This document shows, in pieces, positions 35,007 to 45,070 of a stretch of DNA of 64,000 nt (position 1 is its first letter; each line of letters opens with the position of its first letter). The position numbers were made by a program, and so were the translations under genes. The notes beneath the pieces were generated by a model, which worked only from the letters and a program-made list of their open reading frames with translations, did not search any database and had not been told where the DNA came from. The stretch comes from Dyadobacter jiangsuensis. Its GTDB lineage: Bacteria; Bacteroidota; Bacteroidia; Cytophagales; Spirosomataceae. The stretch is taken from contig NZ_PYAS01000006.1 of the NCBI RefSeq assembly GCF_003014695.1, positions 124,001 through 188,000 of the forward strand, given 5' to 3'.

Positions 35007-36149
35007 CTAAACGGCGCCCCTGTTGAAGAAAAACAACCGCATCAATTGAAAAGTTGCGTTGCTCACGAGCTGGAATGCCTCACTTTGGGCGGCATTCAGG
35101 TCCATAGGCCGGTTCAAGACCGACGCCGCGTAGGTGATACCCACTGCACGGGCCTGTTCCGGGGTAATCTGCAAAGTGCCGCAAACGACCGCGAGCGGCA
35201 CATGATGACTTTTACATAATCCAGCCAACCCTTTTACCACTTTCCCGGCAAGTGTCTGCTCATCGACTTTCCCCTCTCCCGTGATTACCAAATCCGCATG
35301 GGCCACCAGCGAAGCGATGTTGCATTGCTCCATTACTATACTGATACCGTCTTTCAGTTCGGCGTTCAAAAACCACATGCAACCCGCACCGAGACCGCCC
35401 GCAGCGCCCGCGCCCGGCACCTGGCTCACGTCCCGCCTGAATGCGCGCGTGGCTACCTGTGCGAGGTTTTCCAGTCCATGATCGAGCTGCACAACCATTT
35501 CGGGATCGGCTCCTTTTTGCGGACCGTAAACAAATGCAGCGCCTTCTTTCCCAAACAAAGGGTTCGTCACATCGCAAGCGACTATTACTGACACCAACGC
35601 AAGCCGGGGATCAGCATTATGCGTGTCGATCGACGCGATTTTCGACAGCGATTCGCCGTTGGGCAGCAATGTATGCCCCTCGGAGTCTTTGAAAGCATAC
35701 CCGAGCGCTTCGGCCATCCCGATGCCGCCATCGGTAGTTGCGCTCCCACCAATGCCGAGGATAATTTTTTTTACACCTCGGTCCAATGCATCTACAACAA
35801 GCTGGCCTGTGCCAAATGTGCTTGTCCGTAGCGGATTACGCTCCTCCGTTTTCAGAAGTCCGAGACCCGAAGCAGCAGCCATTTCGATAAATGCAACCTG
35901 ATGATCTTCTGAAAGTCCGTAGGTGGCTTTGATCAGCCGGTTCAACGGATCCATCACGGTTACCGTCACGTCGGAGCCTTTCGCCTGCCGGGTTAGTATT
36001 TTCGAAGTCCCTTCACCGCCATCAGCCAGCGGTATCGCCGTTACTTTTGCATTGGGATATGCCTTTTGAATGCCGTTAGTAACGGCATCGCATACTTCCG
36101 CAGCTTCCAGCGAACCGCGAAACTTGTCAGGGGCAACGAGGATATTCAC
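35007..36149 (-). CDS. Glycerate kinase (GarK/GlxK family)
   Basis: 380 residues from the GTG at 36149, giving MNILVAPDKFRGSLEA as in the family; a TTG two codons earlier is possible. Conserved stretches are AIPLADGGEGT, LGIGGSATTDGGIGMAEALG, PGAGAAGGLGAG and DLVITGEGKVDEQTLAGKV (split motifs). The enzyme phosphorylates glycerate with ATP, giving 2-phosphoglycerate in the PF02595 family. The 13- to 16-base gaps to PBP1A and uvrC suggest one transcript. Confidence 0.93.
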   Translation of the reverse strand: MNILVAPDKFRGSLEAAEVCDAVTNGIQKAYPNAKVTAIPLADGGEGTSKILTRQAKGSDVTVTVMDPLNRLIKATYGLSEDHQVAFIEMAAASGLGLLKTEERNPLRTSTFGTGQLVVDALDRGVKKIILGIGGSATTDGGIGMAEALGYAFKDSEGHTLLPNGESLSKIASIDTHNADPRLALVSVIVACDVTNPLFGKEGAAFVYGPQKGADPEMVVQLDHGLENLAQVATRAFRRDVSQVPGAGAAGGLGAGCMWFLNAELKDGISIVMEQCNIASLVAHADLVITGEGKVDEQTLAGKVVKGLAGLCKSHHVPLAVVCGTLQITPEQARAVGITYAASVLNRPMDLNAAQSEAFQLVSNATFQLMRLFFFNRGAV

Positions 36150-36168
36150 GGGCAAAAGATTAAGTGGG

Positions 36169-38466
36169 TCAGAACAGAACGCCTTCGTCGTCGGATCGTG
36201 ACGGCGGAATGTAAGTATCGGTACTGTCGGTTGCTACGCCGCCGCATTCGCGCACGTAGTTTTCAGGTTTGGTAAATGGTATTTTACGGTACTGAACCAG
36301 GGTAGGATCAGCATACACCTTTTGCATAAACAATCCCCAGGCCGGCATCGCGATGCGGCCGCCTTGTCCGTAAGCAATGGTACGGAAGTGAATGCTGCGA
36401 TCTTCGCCACCCACCCAGATACCCGACACCAGGTTTTGCGTCATGCCCATAAACCAACCGTCCGAGTAGTTCGAAGTAGTACCGGTTTTGGCCGCGATCT
36501 CATTCCCTTCGGTGACGCCGTACTGCCGCAACCGGCCCGCGGTTCCTCCCGGATCTTCGACTGCACCTCGCATCAAATACAGCATATTATAAGCCATGTT
36601 TGCACTAATCTCCTGGTTCTGTTTCTGGAAAAACTCTTGCAACACGTTGCCATAGCGGTCTTCAATGCGCAGGATCGTCATCGGCTCCGTCCTGTGCCCG
36701 CCGTTCGCGAATGCGCAATAGGCGCCCACCATTTCATACACCGAAACATCACTGATACCCAAGCAGAGCGAAGGTACCTCCTGCAATTTGGAAGTGATAC
36801 CCAGTTTATGCGCATATTCTACCACCGCTTTGGGGCGTACCATTTTCATCAGGTACGCGCTCACCGTATTCACCGATTTTCCCAATGCCTGCCGCAGCGA
36901 CAGCGACTGGTAAGAATATTTGTTATTAGAGTTTTTCGGCGACCATCCACCTGGCACGCCATCGGAAAGTCCGAAGTAAATCGGCTGATCGGTCACATGG
37001 TCGCAAGGCGTAAGGAAGTTCTTATCCAATGCCGAAACATACACGAACGGCTTGAAAGTAGAACCCGGCTGCCGCGACCCCTGCTTGACGTGGTCATATT
37101 TGAAATACTTGAAATTAATACCTCCTACCCAAGCCTTCACGTGCCCGTTACGCGGGTCCATGGACATCATACCCGCACGCAGGAAGCGCTTGTAATAGGC
37201 AATGGAATCCAGGGGGCTCATCGTCACTTCCTTCTCGCCATTCCAGGTAAAAACCTTCATTTTGTAAGGTTTCTTCATGATCTTCCACGCTTCCTCCTCG
37301 CCCAGGTCCCTTTTGAGGGAAATGAAATGCGGAGAACGCTTTGCGGCGGTAGTGATGAAGCCGGGAATTTCCTTGCCATTGTCGAAAGTCCATGGATTGC
37401 GGCCTTTCCAGTGCTCGTCGAACAGCTTTTGCTGCGCTTTCATGTGCTCGGTCAATGCCGCCTCCTGATAACGCTGCATGCGCGAATCGATGGTCGTGTA
37501 AATGCGCAACCCACTTGTATACAAGTCCAGGTCGGTATCGTTCTCTTCATTATAGAGCTTCACCCAACTTTTGAGATACCCGCGCATCGACTCCCTGAAA
37601 TAGGGCGCCAAGCCGGTGTTATGGCTGTCAACGGTAAAATTCAGTCCCAGCGACTTGTCTTTGAATTTCTCAAAATCCTCTTCACGGATGTAATCATATT
37701 TATACATCTGCGCCAGAACCGTGTTTCTCCGGTTCAACGCATTCGTAGGAAAACGCAGTGGGTTAAACAACGTCGGGTTTTGCAGCATCCCCACCAGCAA
37801 TGCGGCTTCGGTCACGTTCAGGTCCCATGGCTCCTTATCGAAATAAGTTTTGGAAGCGACTTTGATGCCATAGGTGTTATTACCAAACGAAACCGTGTTG
37901 AGGTACATTTGCATGATCTCCTGCTTGGTATACTTCCGCTCCAATACCACAGCGAGCACCCACTCCTTTGTTTTGGCTATCACAATGCGGACTACCGGTA
38001 TTTTACCGAGCAGCCCCTCATATTCTTCCGAGCGGGTATTGAAAAGGTTCTTGGCTACCTGCTGCGTGAGCGTACTACCACCCCCGGAGCTGGAACTTCC
38101 CGAAACGACCCCTTTGAATACCCTTAACAAGCTGCGCGGGTCAATGCCGGAGTGATTTACGAAACGCGCATCCTCCGTTGCTACAAGCGCATCGATAAGG
38201 TTAGGGGAAATCTGCGCGATATCAATCGGCGTCCGGTTTTCGAAGAAGTATTTACCGAGCGACTTGCCGTCTTCGCTGATGAGTTCTGATGCGAGCTCGC
38301 TCTTCGGGTTTTCGAGCGTTTTGAGGTCCGGCATACCGCCGAACAACCACAAAAAATTAAAACTGACGGCAACGATGTAGAATATGATCAGACCCAGTCC
38401 CAGGCCAACGAACCGCCAAAGGCGGACAATGGTGCGCCGATACTTTCCGGGTTGCAATTCAATCAT
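36169..38466 (-). CDS. Penicillin-binding protein 1A (bifunctional transglycosylase/transpeptidase)
   Basis: 765 residues. One N-terminal membrane helix (about 21-45) anchors it in the inner membrane. The GT51 transglycosylase domain has EDARFVNHSGID and GSTLTQQVAKNLF. The transpeptidase domain has the active-site STFK in PGSTFKPFVY, the SVN motif in GKSVNTVSAYL and KTGTTSNYSDGW. It polymerises and crosslinks peptidoglycan. It lies 50 bases after the SprE-like lipoprotein gene. Confidence 0.95.
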   Translation of the reverse strand: MIELQPGKYRRTIVRLWRFVGLGLGLIIFYIVAVSFNFLWLFGGMPDLKTLENPKSELASELISEDGKSLGKYFFENRTPIDIAQISPNLIDALVATEDARFVNHSGIDPRSLLRVFKGVVSGSSSSGGGSTLTQQVAKNLFNTRSEEYEGLLGKIPVVRIVIAKTKEWVLAVVLERKYTKQEIMQMYLNTVSFGNNTYGIKVASKTYFDKEPWDLNVTEAALLVGMLQNPTLFNPLRFPTNALNRRNTVLAQMYKYDYIREEDFEKFKDKSLGLNFTVDSHNTGLAPYFRESMRGYLKSWVKLYNEENDTDLDLYTSGLRIYTTIDSRMQRYQEAALTEHMKAQQKLFDEHWKGRNPWTFDNGKEIPGFITTAAKRSPHFISLKRDLGEEEAWKIMKKPYKMKVFTWNGEKEVTMSPLDSIAYYKRFLRAGMMSMDPRNGHVKAWVGGINFKYFKYDHVKQGSRQPGSTFKPFVYVSALDKNFLTPCDHVTDQPIYFGLSDGVPGGWSPKNSNNKYSYQSLSLRQALGKSVNTVSAYLMKMVRPKAVVEYAHKLGITSKLQEVPSLCLGISDVSVYEMVGAYCAFANGGHRTEPMTILRIEDRYGNVLQEFFQKQNQEISANMAYNMLYLMRGAVEDPGGTAGRLRQYGVTEGNEIAAKTGTTSNYSDGWFMGMTQNLVSGIWVGGEDRSIHFRTIAYGQGGRIAMPAWGLFMQKVYADPTLVQYRKIPFTKPENYVRECGGVATDSTDTYIPPSRSDDEGVLF

Positions 38467-38516
38467 AGATGTGGGGTGATAGGTTACTGGAAAGGCAAAT
38501 ATACGATTTCAGCCTA

Positions 38517-40721
38517 TTATCTCTTGCCCATGGACAGGGAATTGAATTCCTGCATTTCTTTCAGACGGGGCAGATAAATGCTGGTGGGATACAACCGCAT
38601 GAACTCGGTAATAGCCTGCCCATAGGCTTCCTTCCCTCTTACTTTCCCGATCAGAAATACGCGCAGCAACGCGAATTTGTCCTCCAAGGAACTTCCTTTG
38701 TAGGACGGCAGGTTTTTCTCGATATCTTCCAGCGCTTTGGTGTAGTTGCCATCCGCGTAGAGCTTGTACATGGCTTCGTACTCCTTCGTCGCATTCCCGG
38801 ATGTGCCTCCCGTGTCGGTCGTTTTGTTGACCAGGCGGGCATACGTGGACGTTGGGTATTCACTTAACAACTTGGATTTCCAGGATTCCTTCTGAGCCGC
38901 ATTCTCTTCATTACTCAGGAAAAGCAGGTAATAGATTTCGTCCTTGTATTGCGTTTTGGGATACTCGGACAACACACGTTCAAATGCGGCGATCGCGCGG
39001 TTGGATTCTTTAAGATCAAACCGATAGATCTTGCCCAGGTTATACAGCGCATCTTCTTTCTTCTTCTGAGATACCGCGAATGCCGTATCCGAAAGCGGAA
39101 CGTCCTTTTTCAGTAATGCATGCACCTGGTCCCATTCAGGCGTACCTTTTTTCAAACCGGTGTTTTCCTGCGATGCCTGCGCTACATTAGCACTGTCGGC
39201 ACCGGCCGCAGCATTATTTCCTGTGAGCGTACGCAACGGGCGGCTGCTCCGGCGCCAGTCGTCTTCGAGCGGACGGTTCCCCCAGGCCCTTTTAAAGTCT
39301 ATTTTGCCCTTGTTCACCAATGCAGGGTCGAACAGCTCAAAGCGGCGTTCTCCGCCTGTGACCAGCGGATTGCCTCCGCCTTGCTGCATACTTGCGTTCT
39401 GTGCGGCGATTTGCGCTTTTCGTGCCTTCTCCTCCTCTTCGATGCGCTTCTTTTCTTTCGCTTCGATGATCTGGTCGATCTTATTATCCAGTTGAGCCGG
39501 GTTCATTTTGGCCAGTCTTTGAAGGCTATCCTCAGTCGAAACAATGGTGTATTGTGTCACAAAATTGTCGAGTGCACGTTTCCTGTCGGCTACGAGGCGG
39601 TATTCAGGCGCTTCCTGCGGCAGAATGGTCAATGCACTGTCGTAATAGGCTTTGGACATTTCAAAATTTTCAAGCGCTTCATATTCTATCCTCGCCAGTT
39701 GCAGATAGGTATAAGCCTTTTGCTGCATATTCCCTTTGGATGCCGCTGCCGCCATTTGCAAGTACTTCACCGCTTCCGGGATTTGCTTTTTATGTTCGGC
39801 CAGCAAGCCCATCGTGAAATACACGTGGTCTTTCAGGTCGTCGTTTTTACGATCGCGGAGCATTTTATCAAAGCCTACGTTGGTAACATCACGTTTCGGA
39901 TCCAATACCACCTCATTTTGCAGCGAATTCATATTGGAATAAAAGCCCAGGTCGTAGTTGGGCTTGTTCCTATTCACACTTCTATAATGCTTGTTGGCTA
40001 ATGCATACTGCCCGAGGCGGTCGTACATCTGGGCCGCTGCAAAATGGATACGTGCAGTTTCAGTTGATTTTTTTAAAAGCGGAAATGTCTCTTCCAGAAT
40101 CGCTACGGAAGTGAGGTATTCTCCGTTTTGCTGGTGCAGATAAGCCTTGGTGAGGTAAAAATCACGTTGCGAAGCTTTGCTCAACGGCTGCTGGCTGAGG
40201 TATTCGGCCACGCCCAATGCGTTGGAATAGTCCTTATGCTCGATATACGCCCGCATGAGCAGGATCAGGGCGTTGTTTTTATCGCTCTCGTCGCGCCCGT
40301 TGGCATATACGTAACGCAAAGCTTCCAGGCCATCGGCCCATTGTCCGAGGTACAACCTCGATTTACCCAAAAGGATGTAGCTATTATCGATCCACTTACT
40401 GTTCTGGTGCTTTTCGGCGACGATCGACGCCTTTTTGATCGCATCCTGTAACTTGGGCTTCACCGGCTGAGCGAGGATCGAATCCATCGGAAGCAATATC
40501 GGGAGCAATTGGTTATAGTTTTCCTTATATGCTTTCTGCATTTCGAACTCCGCTTCCGCCATATCCTGCTCGGCCATGAAATAGGCATTATACCGCGCTG
40601 CTACGTTGTGAAAAGTGATTGCACCCGGCCGTGAGCTGTACTGCGAACAGGCAGCCGCGACGATAATCATGACAAGTAGCGGTAATGTGCGTCGGATATG
40701 GGAGGTAAAACGGTCGATCAC
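38517..40721 (-). CDS. sprE: SprE/PorW-like TPR lipoprotein (T9SS component)
   Basis: 734 residues from a GTG start. The signal peptide ends in a lipobox VAAAC (Cys25). The N-terminal region FHNVAARYNAYFMAEQDM fits the SprE/PorW family pattern and is followed by many TPR repeats (YILLGKSRLYLGQWADGLEAL, YNLGKIYRFDLKESNRAIAAF). A Glu/Lys-rich segment near 440-465 and a disordered Asn/Ala stretch separate TPR blocks. In Flavobacterium SprE and Porphyromonas PorW this lipoprotein is needed for type IX secretion and gliding. The family call is from pattern memory, not an alignment. It heads a likely operon with PBP1A, glycerate kinase and uvrC. Confidence 0.78.
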   Translation of the reverse strand: MIDRFTSHIRRTLPLLVMIIVAAACSQYSSRPGAITFHNVAARYNAYFMAEQDMAEAEFEMQKAYKENYNQLLPILLPMDSILAQPVKPKLQDAIKKASIVAEKHQNSKWIDNSYILLGKSRLYLGQWADGLEALRYVYANGRDESDKNNALILLMRAYIEHKDYSNALGVAEYLSQQPLSKASQRDFYLTKAYLHQQNGEYLTSVAILEETFPLLKKSTETARIHFAAAQMYDRLGQYALANKHYRSVNRNKPNYDLGFYSNMNSLQNEVVLDPKRDVTNVGFDKMLRDRKNDDLKDHVYFTMGLLAEHKKQIPEAVKYLQMAAAASKGNMQQKAYTYLQLARIEYEALENFEMSKAYYDSALTILPQEAPEYRLVADRKRALDNFVTQYTIVSTEDSLQRLAKMNPAQLDNKIDQIIEAKEKKRIEEEEKARKAQIAAQNASMQQGGGNPLVTGGERRFELFDPALVNKGKIDFKRAWGNRPLEDDWRRSSRPLRTLTGNNAAAGADSANVAQASQENTGLKKGTPEWDQVHALLKKDVPLSDTAFAVSQKKKEDALYNLGKIYRFDLKESNRAIAAFERVLSEYPKTQYKDEIYYLLFLSNEENAAQKESWKSKLLSEYPTSTYARLVNKTTDTGGTSGNATKEYEAMYKLYADGNYTKALEDIEKNLPSYKGSSLEDKFALLRVFLIGKVRGKEAYGQAITEFMRLYPTSIYLPRLKEMQEFNSLSMGKR

Positions 40722-40761
40722 GAAATTGACTTTATGGGGTGTTCGTCTTTGTGTCAGGTTG

Positions 40762-40769
40762 CAAACCTA
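40762..40769 (-). promoter_or_regulatory. -7 box of the sprE-PBP1A-glycerate kinase-uvrC operon
   Basis: TAGGTTTG on the minus strand is an exact TAnnTTTG match 41 bases upstream of the GTG start. No good -33 TTTG is seen at the standard spacing. The atpZ promoter points the other way 40 bases further. Confidence 0.5.
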
Positions 40770-40809
40770 AAACGGTATTTTCAATAAAACCGTATCGAAG
40801 ATAATGCCA

Positions 40810-40839
40810 TTTGCAAAATTTGAAGCAATTTTACCTTTA
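40810..40839 (+). promoter_or_regulatory. Promoter of the ATP synthase operon
   Basis: TTTG (40810-40813) and TACCTTTA (40832-40839) are spaced by 18 bases; the -7 box differs from TAnnTTTG only in its last base. Transcription from it would start just before the ATG at 40849, giving an almost leaderless message. Confidence 0.5.
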
Positions 40840-40848
40840 TATTCTACC

Positions 40849-41076
40849 ATGATGGAAGATCCGAAAAAGCCCGTGGACAAAAGCACGTCGACACGCTTCC
40901 TGAAATACTCGGGAATGGCGACGCAGATGCTGGGTACTATCCTGGCGTTCACCTGGGGCGGCTACAAGCTCGACGAGTGGCAGCAAAATAAGGTCCCGGT
41001 GTGGACACTCGTGCTCTCGCTGGTGTCCATTGCGGCATCGCTCTACCTTTTAATAAGAAGTTTTACCAAACAATAA
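40849..41076 (+). CDS. AtpZ/AtpI family protein
   Basis: 75 residues from the first of two consecutive ATG codons at 40849; a further start at 40804 would place the promoter box inside the gene. A polar N-terminus is followed by two membrane helices: FLKYSGMATQMLGTILAFTWGGYKLDEW, including the family's WGGYKLDEW end, and VPVWTLVLSLVSIAASLYLLI (segments split). AtpZ/AtpI proteins help assemble the c-ring or move ions beside F-type ATP synthase. It leads the ATP synthase operon. Confidence 0.85.
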   Translation: MMEDPKKPVDKSTSTRFLKYSGMATQMLGTILAFTWGGYKLDEWQQNKVPVWTLVLSLVSIAASLYLLIRSFTKQ

Positions 41077-41099
41077 TTGCTCCTCGCCGACGCACGCGC

Positions 41100-41459
41100 A
41101 TGCTACGTACCCTGATCGCAACCATTTTGCTGGGAATTGTATTTTTCCTGGCTCAAAGATTCCACGCCGATTCTTTCCTGCATCCTTATATCTGGTACAT
41201 TCTCGTATTCTTTTTCGGGCTCGCATTTCTCGTTCATAGGCTGATGGAATTCGGAATGCGGAACAAGCGTGAGAAATTTGTCACATTTTACATTTCAAGC
41301 ATCGTTGCGCGGATCATTCTGAGCATCATTTTCATTGGCCTTTTTTTATACAGAGGGCTAACTGATTCATTCCTATTCGTTATCAACTTTTTTGCACTCT
41401 ATTTATTTTACACATGCTTTGAAATATATGGTTTGTATCGTAACTTGCGCCGCGATTGA
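41100..41459 (+). CDS. Small four-helix membrane protein in the ATP synthase operon
   Basis: 119 residues from the ATG at 41100; the frame is open upstream but the extra residues are polar and would overlap atpZ. Four hydrophobic segments are visible (LIATILLGIVFFLA, YIWYILVFFFGLAFLV, TFYISSIVARIILSIIFIGLF, FLFVINFFALYLFY). The sequence is not clearly related to known subunits, but its place between atpZ and atpB suggests an AtpI-like assembly role. The atpB start follows after 24 bases. Confidence 0.7.
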   Translation: MLRTLIATILLGIVFFLAQRFHADSFLHPYIWYILVFFFGLAFLVHRLMEFGMRNKREKFVTFYISSIVARIILSIIFIGLFLYRGLTDSFLFVINFFALYLFYTCFEIYGLYRNLRRD

Positions 41460-41483
41460 CAAAGCATAGTATTTCAAGCATTT

Positions 41484-42578
41484 ATGTATACCCATCTGAG
41501 ACGGTTTTTTACTATCGCCCTTATAGCGGCAACATGCGTTTTTAACCTCCCGGCCCGCGCCGACGAACCAACTCAGCACGAGGCTGACAAGGTCGCTCAG
41601 GCTGTGAATGAGGAAGAGCATAAAATTGAACATAAGCTTGAAGAGCACGAAGCGAAGTTCAATATCGGTGAGATGATCATGCACCACATTGCAGATTCTC
41701 ACGAATGGGAGTTCTCCCACGGTGTTTCTCTGCCGCTCCCTGTAATTCTTTATTCGGAAGACCGCGGTTTGGAGGTTTTTCTTTCTTCCAACTTCCACAA
41801 CGAGCACCACGAATACAACGGTTACCACCTGGTACACGGCGAATCGGAGCAAATCGTACCGGTTGATGAGGCTCGTAAAATCTACGACTTCTCGATCACC
41901 AAAAACGTAGCTTCGATGCTCATCAGCGCCGTGATCCTGATCCTCGTTTTCACAAGCGTTGCAGGCTGGTACAAAAACAGCAAAGGCAAAGCGCCAAAAG
42001 GCTTCGCATCGGCGATGGAGGTGATTATCCTCTTTATCCGCGACGAAGTGGTGAAACCGAACGTAGGACCGAAATACGAAAAATACCTTCCTTATCTGCT
42101 CACGTTGTTCTTCTTCATTCTGATCAACAACATCATGGGTCTGCTTCCGGGCTCGGCTAACCTTACCGGTAACATCGCCGTAACCATGACATTGGCAGTG
42201 CTTACATTCATCATCGTTCACCTGAACGCGAATGGTAACTACTACAAACACCTTTTGAGCCCTCCGGGTGTACCTGCTCCGCTGTTGCTGATCATGATCC
42301 CGGTTGAGATTGTAGGTGTATTTATGAAGCCATTCTCTCTGATGGTGCGGTTGTTCGCTAACATCACAGCAGGTCACATTATCCTTCTGAGCTTGTTCGG
42401 TCTGATCTTTATTTTCCAAAGCTTCGTGATCGCGCCGGTAATCTCCCTGTTCGCATTGTTCCTGAACTTCATCGAGATCATGGTAGCATTCATCCAGGCA
42501 TTCATCTTCACACTATTGTCGTCCATGTACATTGGTACCGCTATCGAAGAGCATAGCCACGATCACGGACACCACTGA
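41484..42578 (+). CDS. atpB: ATP synthase F0 subunit a
   Basis: 364 residues, about 90 more than the E. coli protein. The extra N-terminus has a signal-peptide-like start (cleavage near LPARADE) and then a His/Glu/Lys-rich segment (HKIEHKLEEHEAKF). The membrane core has the essential arginine in MVRLFANITAGHIIL and LPYLLTLFFFILINNIMGLLPG (split). Subunit a forms the proton half-channels next to the c-ring. Long N-terminal extensions are common in Bacteroidota AtpB. Confidence 0.95.
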   Translation: MYTHLRRFFTIALIAATCVFNLPARADEPTQHEADKVAQAVNEEEHKIEHKLEEHEAKFNIGEMIMHHIADSHEWEFSHGVSLPLPVILYSEDRGLEVFLSSNFHNEHHEYNGYHLVHGESEQIVPVDEARKIYDFSITKNVASMLISAVILILVFTSVAGWYKNSKGKAPKGFASAMEVIILFIRDEVVKPNVGPKYEKYLPYLLTLFFFILINNIMGLLPGSANLTGNIAVTMTLAVLTFIIVHLNANGNYYKHLLSPPGVPAPLLLIMIPVEIVGVFMKPFSLMVRLFANITAGHIILLSLFGLIFIFQSFVIAPVISLFALFLNFIEIMVAFIQAFIFTLLSSMYIGTAIEEHSHDHGHH

Positions 42579-42584
42579 TTCTGA

Positions 42585-42887
<303 letters not shown>

Positions 42888-43037
42888 TAGAGCTTCCCGA
42901 AAGGGGAACGCTGCCCCGGCGCGCTAGGCCCGGATGCGGTGCAAAAACATTCTCGTGGGAGCATTAGGCTTCCACGAAATTTTAATAAGAAGAGAGAAGA
43001 TTTCAGATCGTTCTTACACTCAAAAACTCATTTAACT
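42888..43037 (+). promoter_or_regulatory. Structured gap between atpE and atpF
   Basis: This 150-base gap is long for this operon. It contains a small hairpin TTCCC-GAAAG-GGGAA (42894-42908), a GC-rich stretch and a second hairpin TCGTGG (42953-42958) with CCACGA (42972-42977). There is no T run. Such structures could protect the atpE message or reduce downstream expression, to fit the high copy number of subunit c; that is inference. Confidence 0.45.
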
Positions 43038-43532
43038 ATGTCATTGCTTACTCCAAACCCAGGCCTTATTTTCTGGATGCTGGTAGTATTTTTGCTGGTA
43101 GTGTTCATCCTGTCGAAATTCGCATGGAAACCTATCCTCAAAGGACTGAAAGACCGCGAAAATGAAATCCAGGGCGCGCTGGACCTCGCAGAAAAAACCC
43201 GTGCTGAAATGGCACAATTGAAGTCGGACAACGAAAAACTGATCGCAGAAGCGAATGCAATCCGCGACCAGATCCTTCGTGACGCGAAAGACGCTGCCGA
43301 CAGAACGATTGCCGAGTCGAAAGACAAAGCCGCTGCGGAAGGTCTGAAAATCATCGAAAGCGCACGCGAGACTATCCGCAACGAACAAGCGGTAGCCGTG
43401 AGCAAAATCAAGAAAGAAGTTGCTACGCTTTCATTGGAAATCGCTGAAAAAGTATTGCACCGTGAATTGGAAGACAAAGGAGCTCAGGAAAAACTGATCG
43501 CTGACCTTGCTTCATCTGCACGTCTTAACTAA
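43038..43532 (+). CDS. atpF: ATP synthase F0 subunit b
   Basis: 164 residues from the ATG at 43038; the frame is open further upstream but the added residues are not like the family. One N-terminal membrane helix (LIFWMLVVFLLVVFILS) is followed by KFAWKPILKGLKDRENEI and a long charged coiled coil. As a dimer it forms the peripheral stalk that holds F1 to subunit a. atpH follows after 23 bases. Confidence 0.95.
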   Translation: MSLLTPNPGLIFWMLVVFLLVVFILSKFAWKPILKGLKDRENEIQGALDLAEKTRAEMAQLKSDNEKLIAEANAIRDQILRDAKDAADRTIAESKDKAAAEGLKIIESARETIRNEQAVAVSKIKKEVATLSLEIAEKVLHRELEDKGAQEKLIADLASSARLN

Positions 43533-43555
43533 TCAGCATTTAAAATCTAATTCCG

Positions 43556-44092
43556 ATGTCAGTAAGTATTGTAGCATCCAGATATGCAAAATCGCTGATC
43601 GAGCTCGCCAAAGAACAGAACGTTCTGGACACGGTTTATCAGGATATGCTGCTGTTCAAAGAAACAGCGGACGAGAACCGCGGCCTGATGCTTGCATTGA
43701 AAAGCCCGGTGGTGCGTCACGAGAAGAAATCAGGGATTCTGAAAGGCCTTTTCAAAGAGCGCGTAAGCCCCGTTTCATTCGCGATATTCGATATTATCAC
43801 CAAGAAGAACCGGGAGGCTATCCTCGACGAAATCGCGGTGGAATTCATTAAAGCTTATAATGTTTACAAGGGAATCGAAAAAGCGACGGTGGTAACCCCT
43901 ACCCCGCTGACCGACGAGCTTCGTAAACAATTTACCGATATTGTTGCCAAAGCAACCGGAAAAACGGTTCAGCTTGCCGAGAAAGTAGACAATGCTCTGA
44001 TCGGCGGATATGTGTTGACAGTGGGCGACCGCCAGATCGACGCTTCGTTGCGCAGCCGTTTGAACGAACTTAAATTACAGTTAGTAAACTGA
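43556..44092 (+). CDS. atpH: ATP synthase F1 subunit delta
   Basis: 178 residues. The N-terminal helical domain SIVASRYAKSLIELAKEQN and the C-terminal VDNALIGGYVLTVGDRQIDASLRSRLNEL (split) are typical. Delta links the b-subunit stalk to the top of F1. In most Bacteroidota atpA and atpG follow directly; here the operon ends with a terminator and a convergent gene. Confidence 0.95.
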   Translation: MSVSIVASRYAKSLIELAKEQNVLDTVYQDMLLFKETADENRGLMLALKSPVVRHEKKSGILKGLFKERVSPVSFAIFDIITKKNREAILDEIAVEFIKAYNVYKGIEKATVVTPTPLTDELRKQFTDIVAKATGKTVQLAEKVDNALIGGYVLTVGDRQIDASLRSRLNELKLQLVN

Positions 44093-44116
44093 AATTTTTA
44101 TCTGCATAATTTGGAA

Positions 44117-44148
44117 GACCCGGCTGCTATGCGGCCGGGTCTTTTTTT
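44117..44148. terminator. Terminator after atpH
   Basis: GACCCGGC (44117-44124) pairs with GCCGGGTC (44134-44141), with a 9-base loop and seven T following. It marks a real end of the ATP synthase transcript after atpH. Confidence 0.85.
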
Positions 44149-44151
44149 ATG

Positions 44152-45039
<888 letters not shown>

Positions 45040-45070
45040 TGGGTTAATGATCAAAAAAGTAAAAAATAAA

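Noticed and set aside
36322-38127. Long open frame on the plus strand (about 600 codons)
   Set aside because: It lies antisense to the clear PBP1A gene, has His/Arg-rich composition and no recognisable domain; it is an effect of the codon bias of the real gene.
41403-42419. 338-codon open frame on the minus strand
   Set aside because: Antisense to atpB, with low-complexity charged composition.
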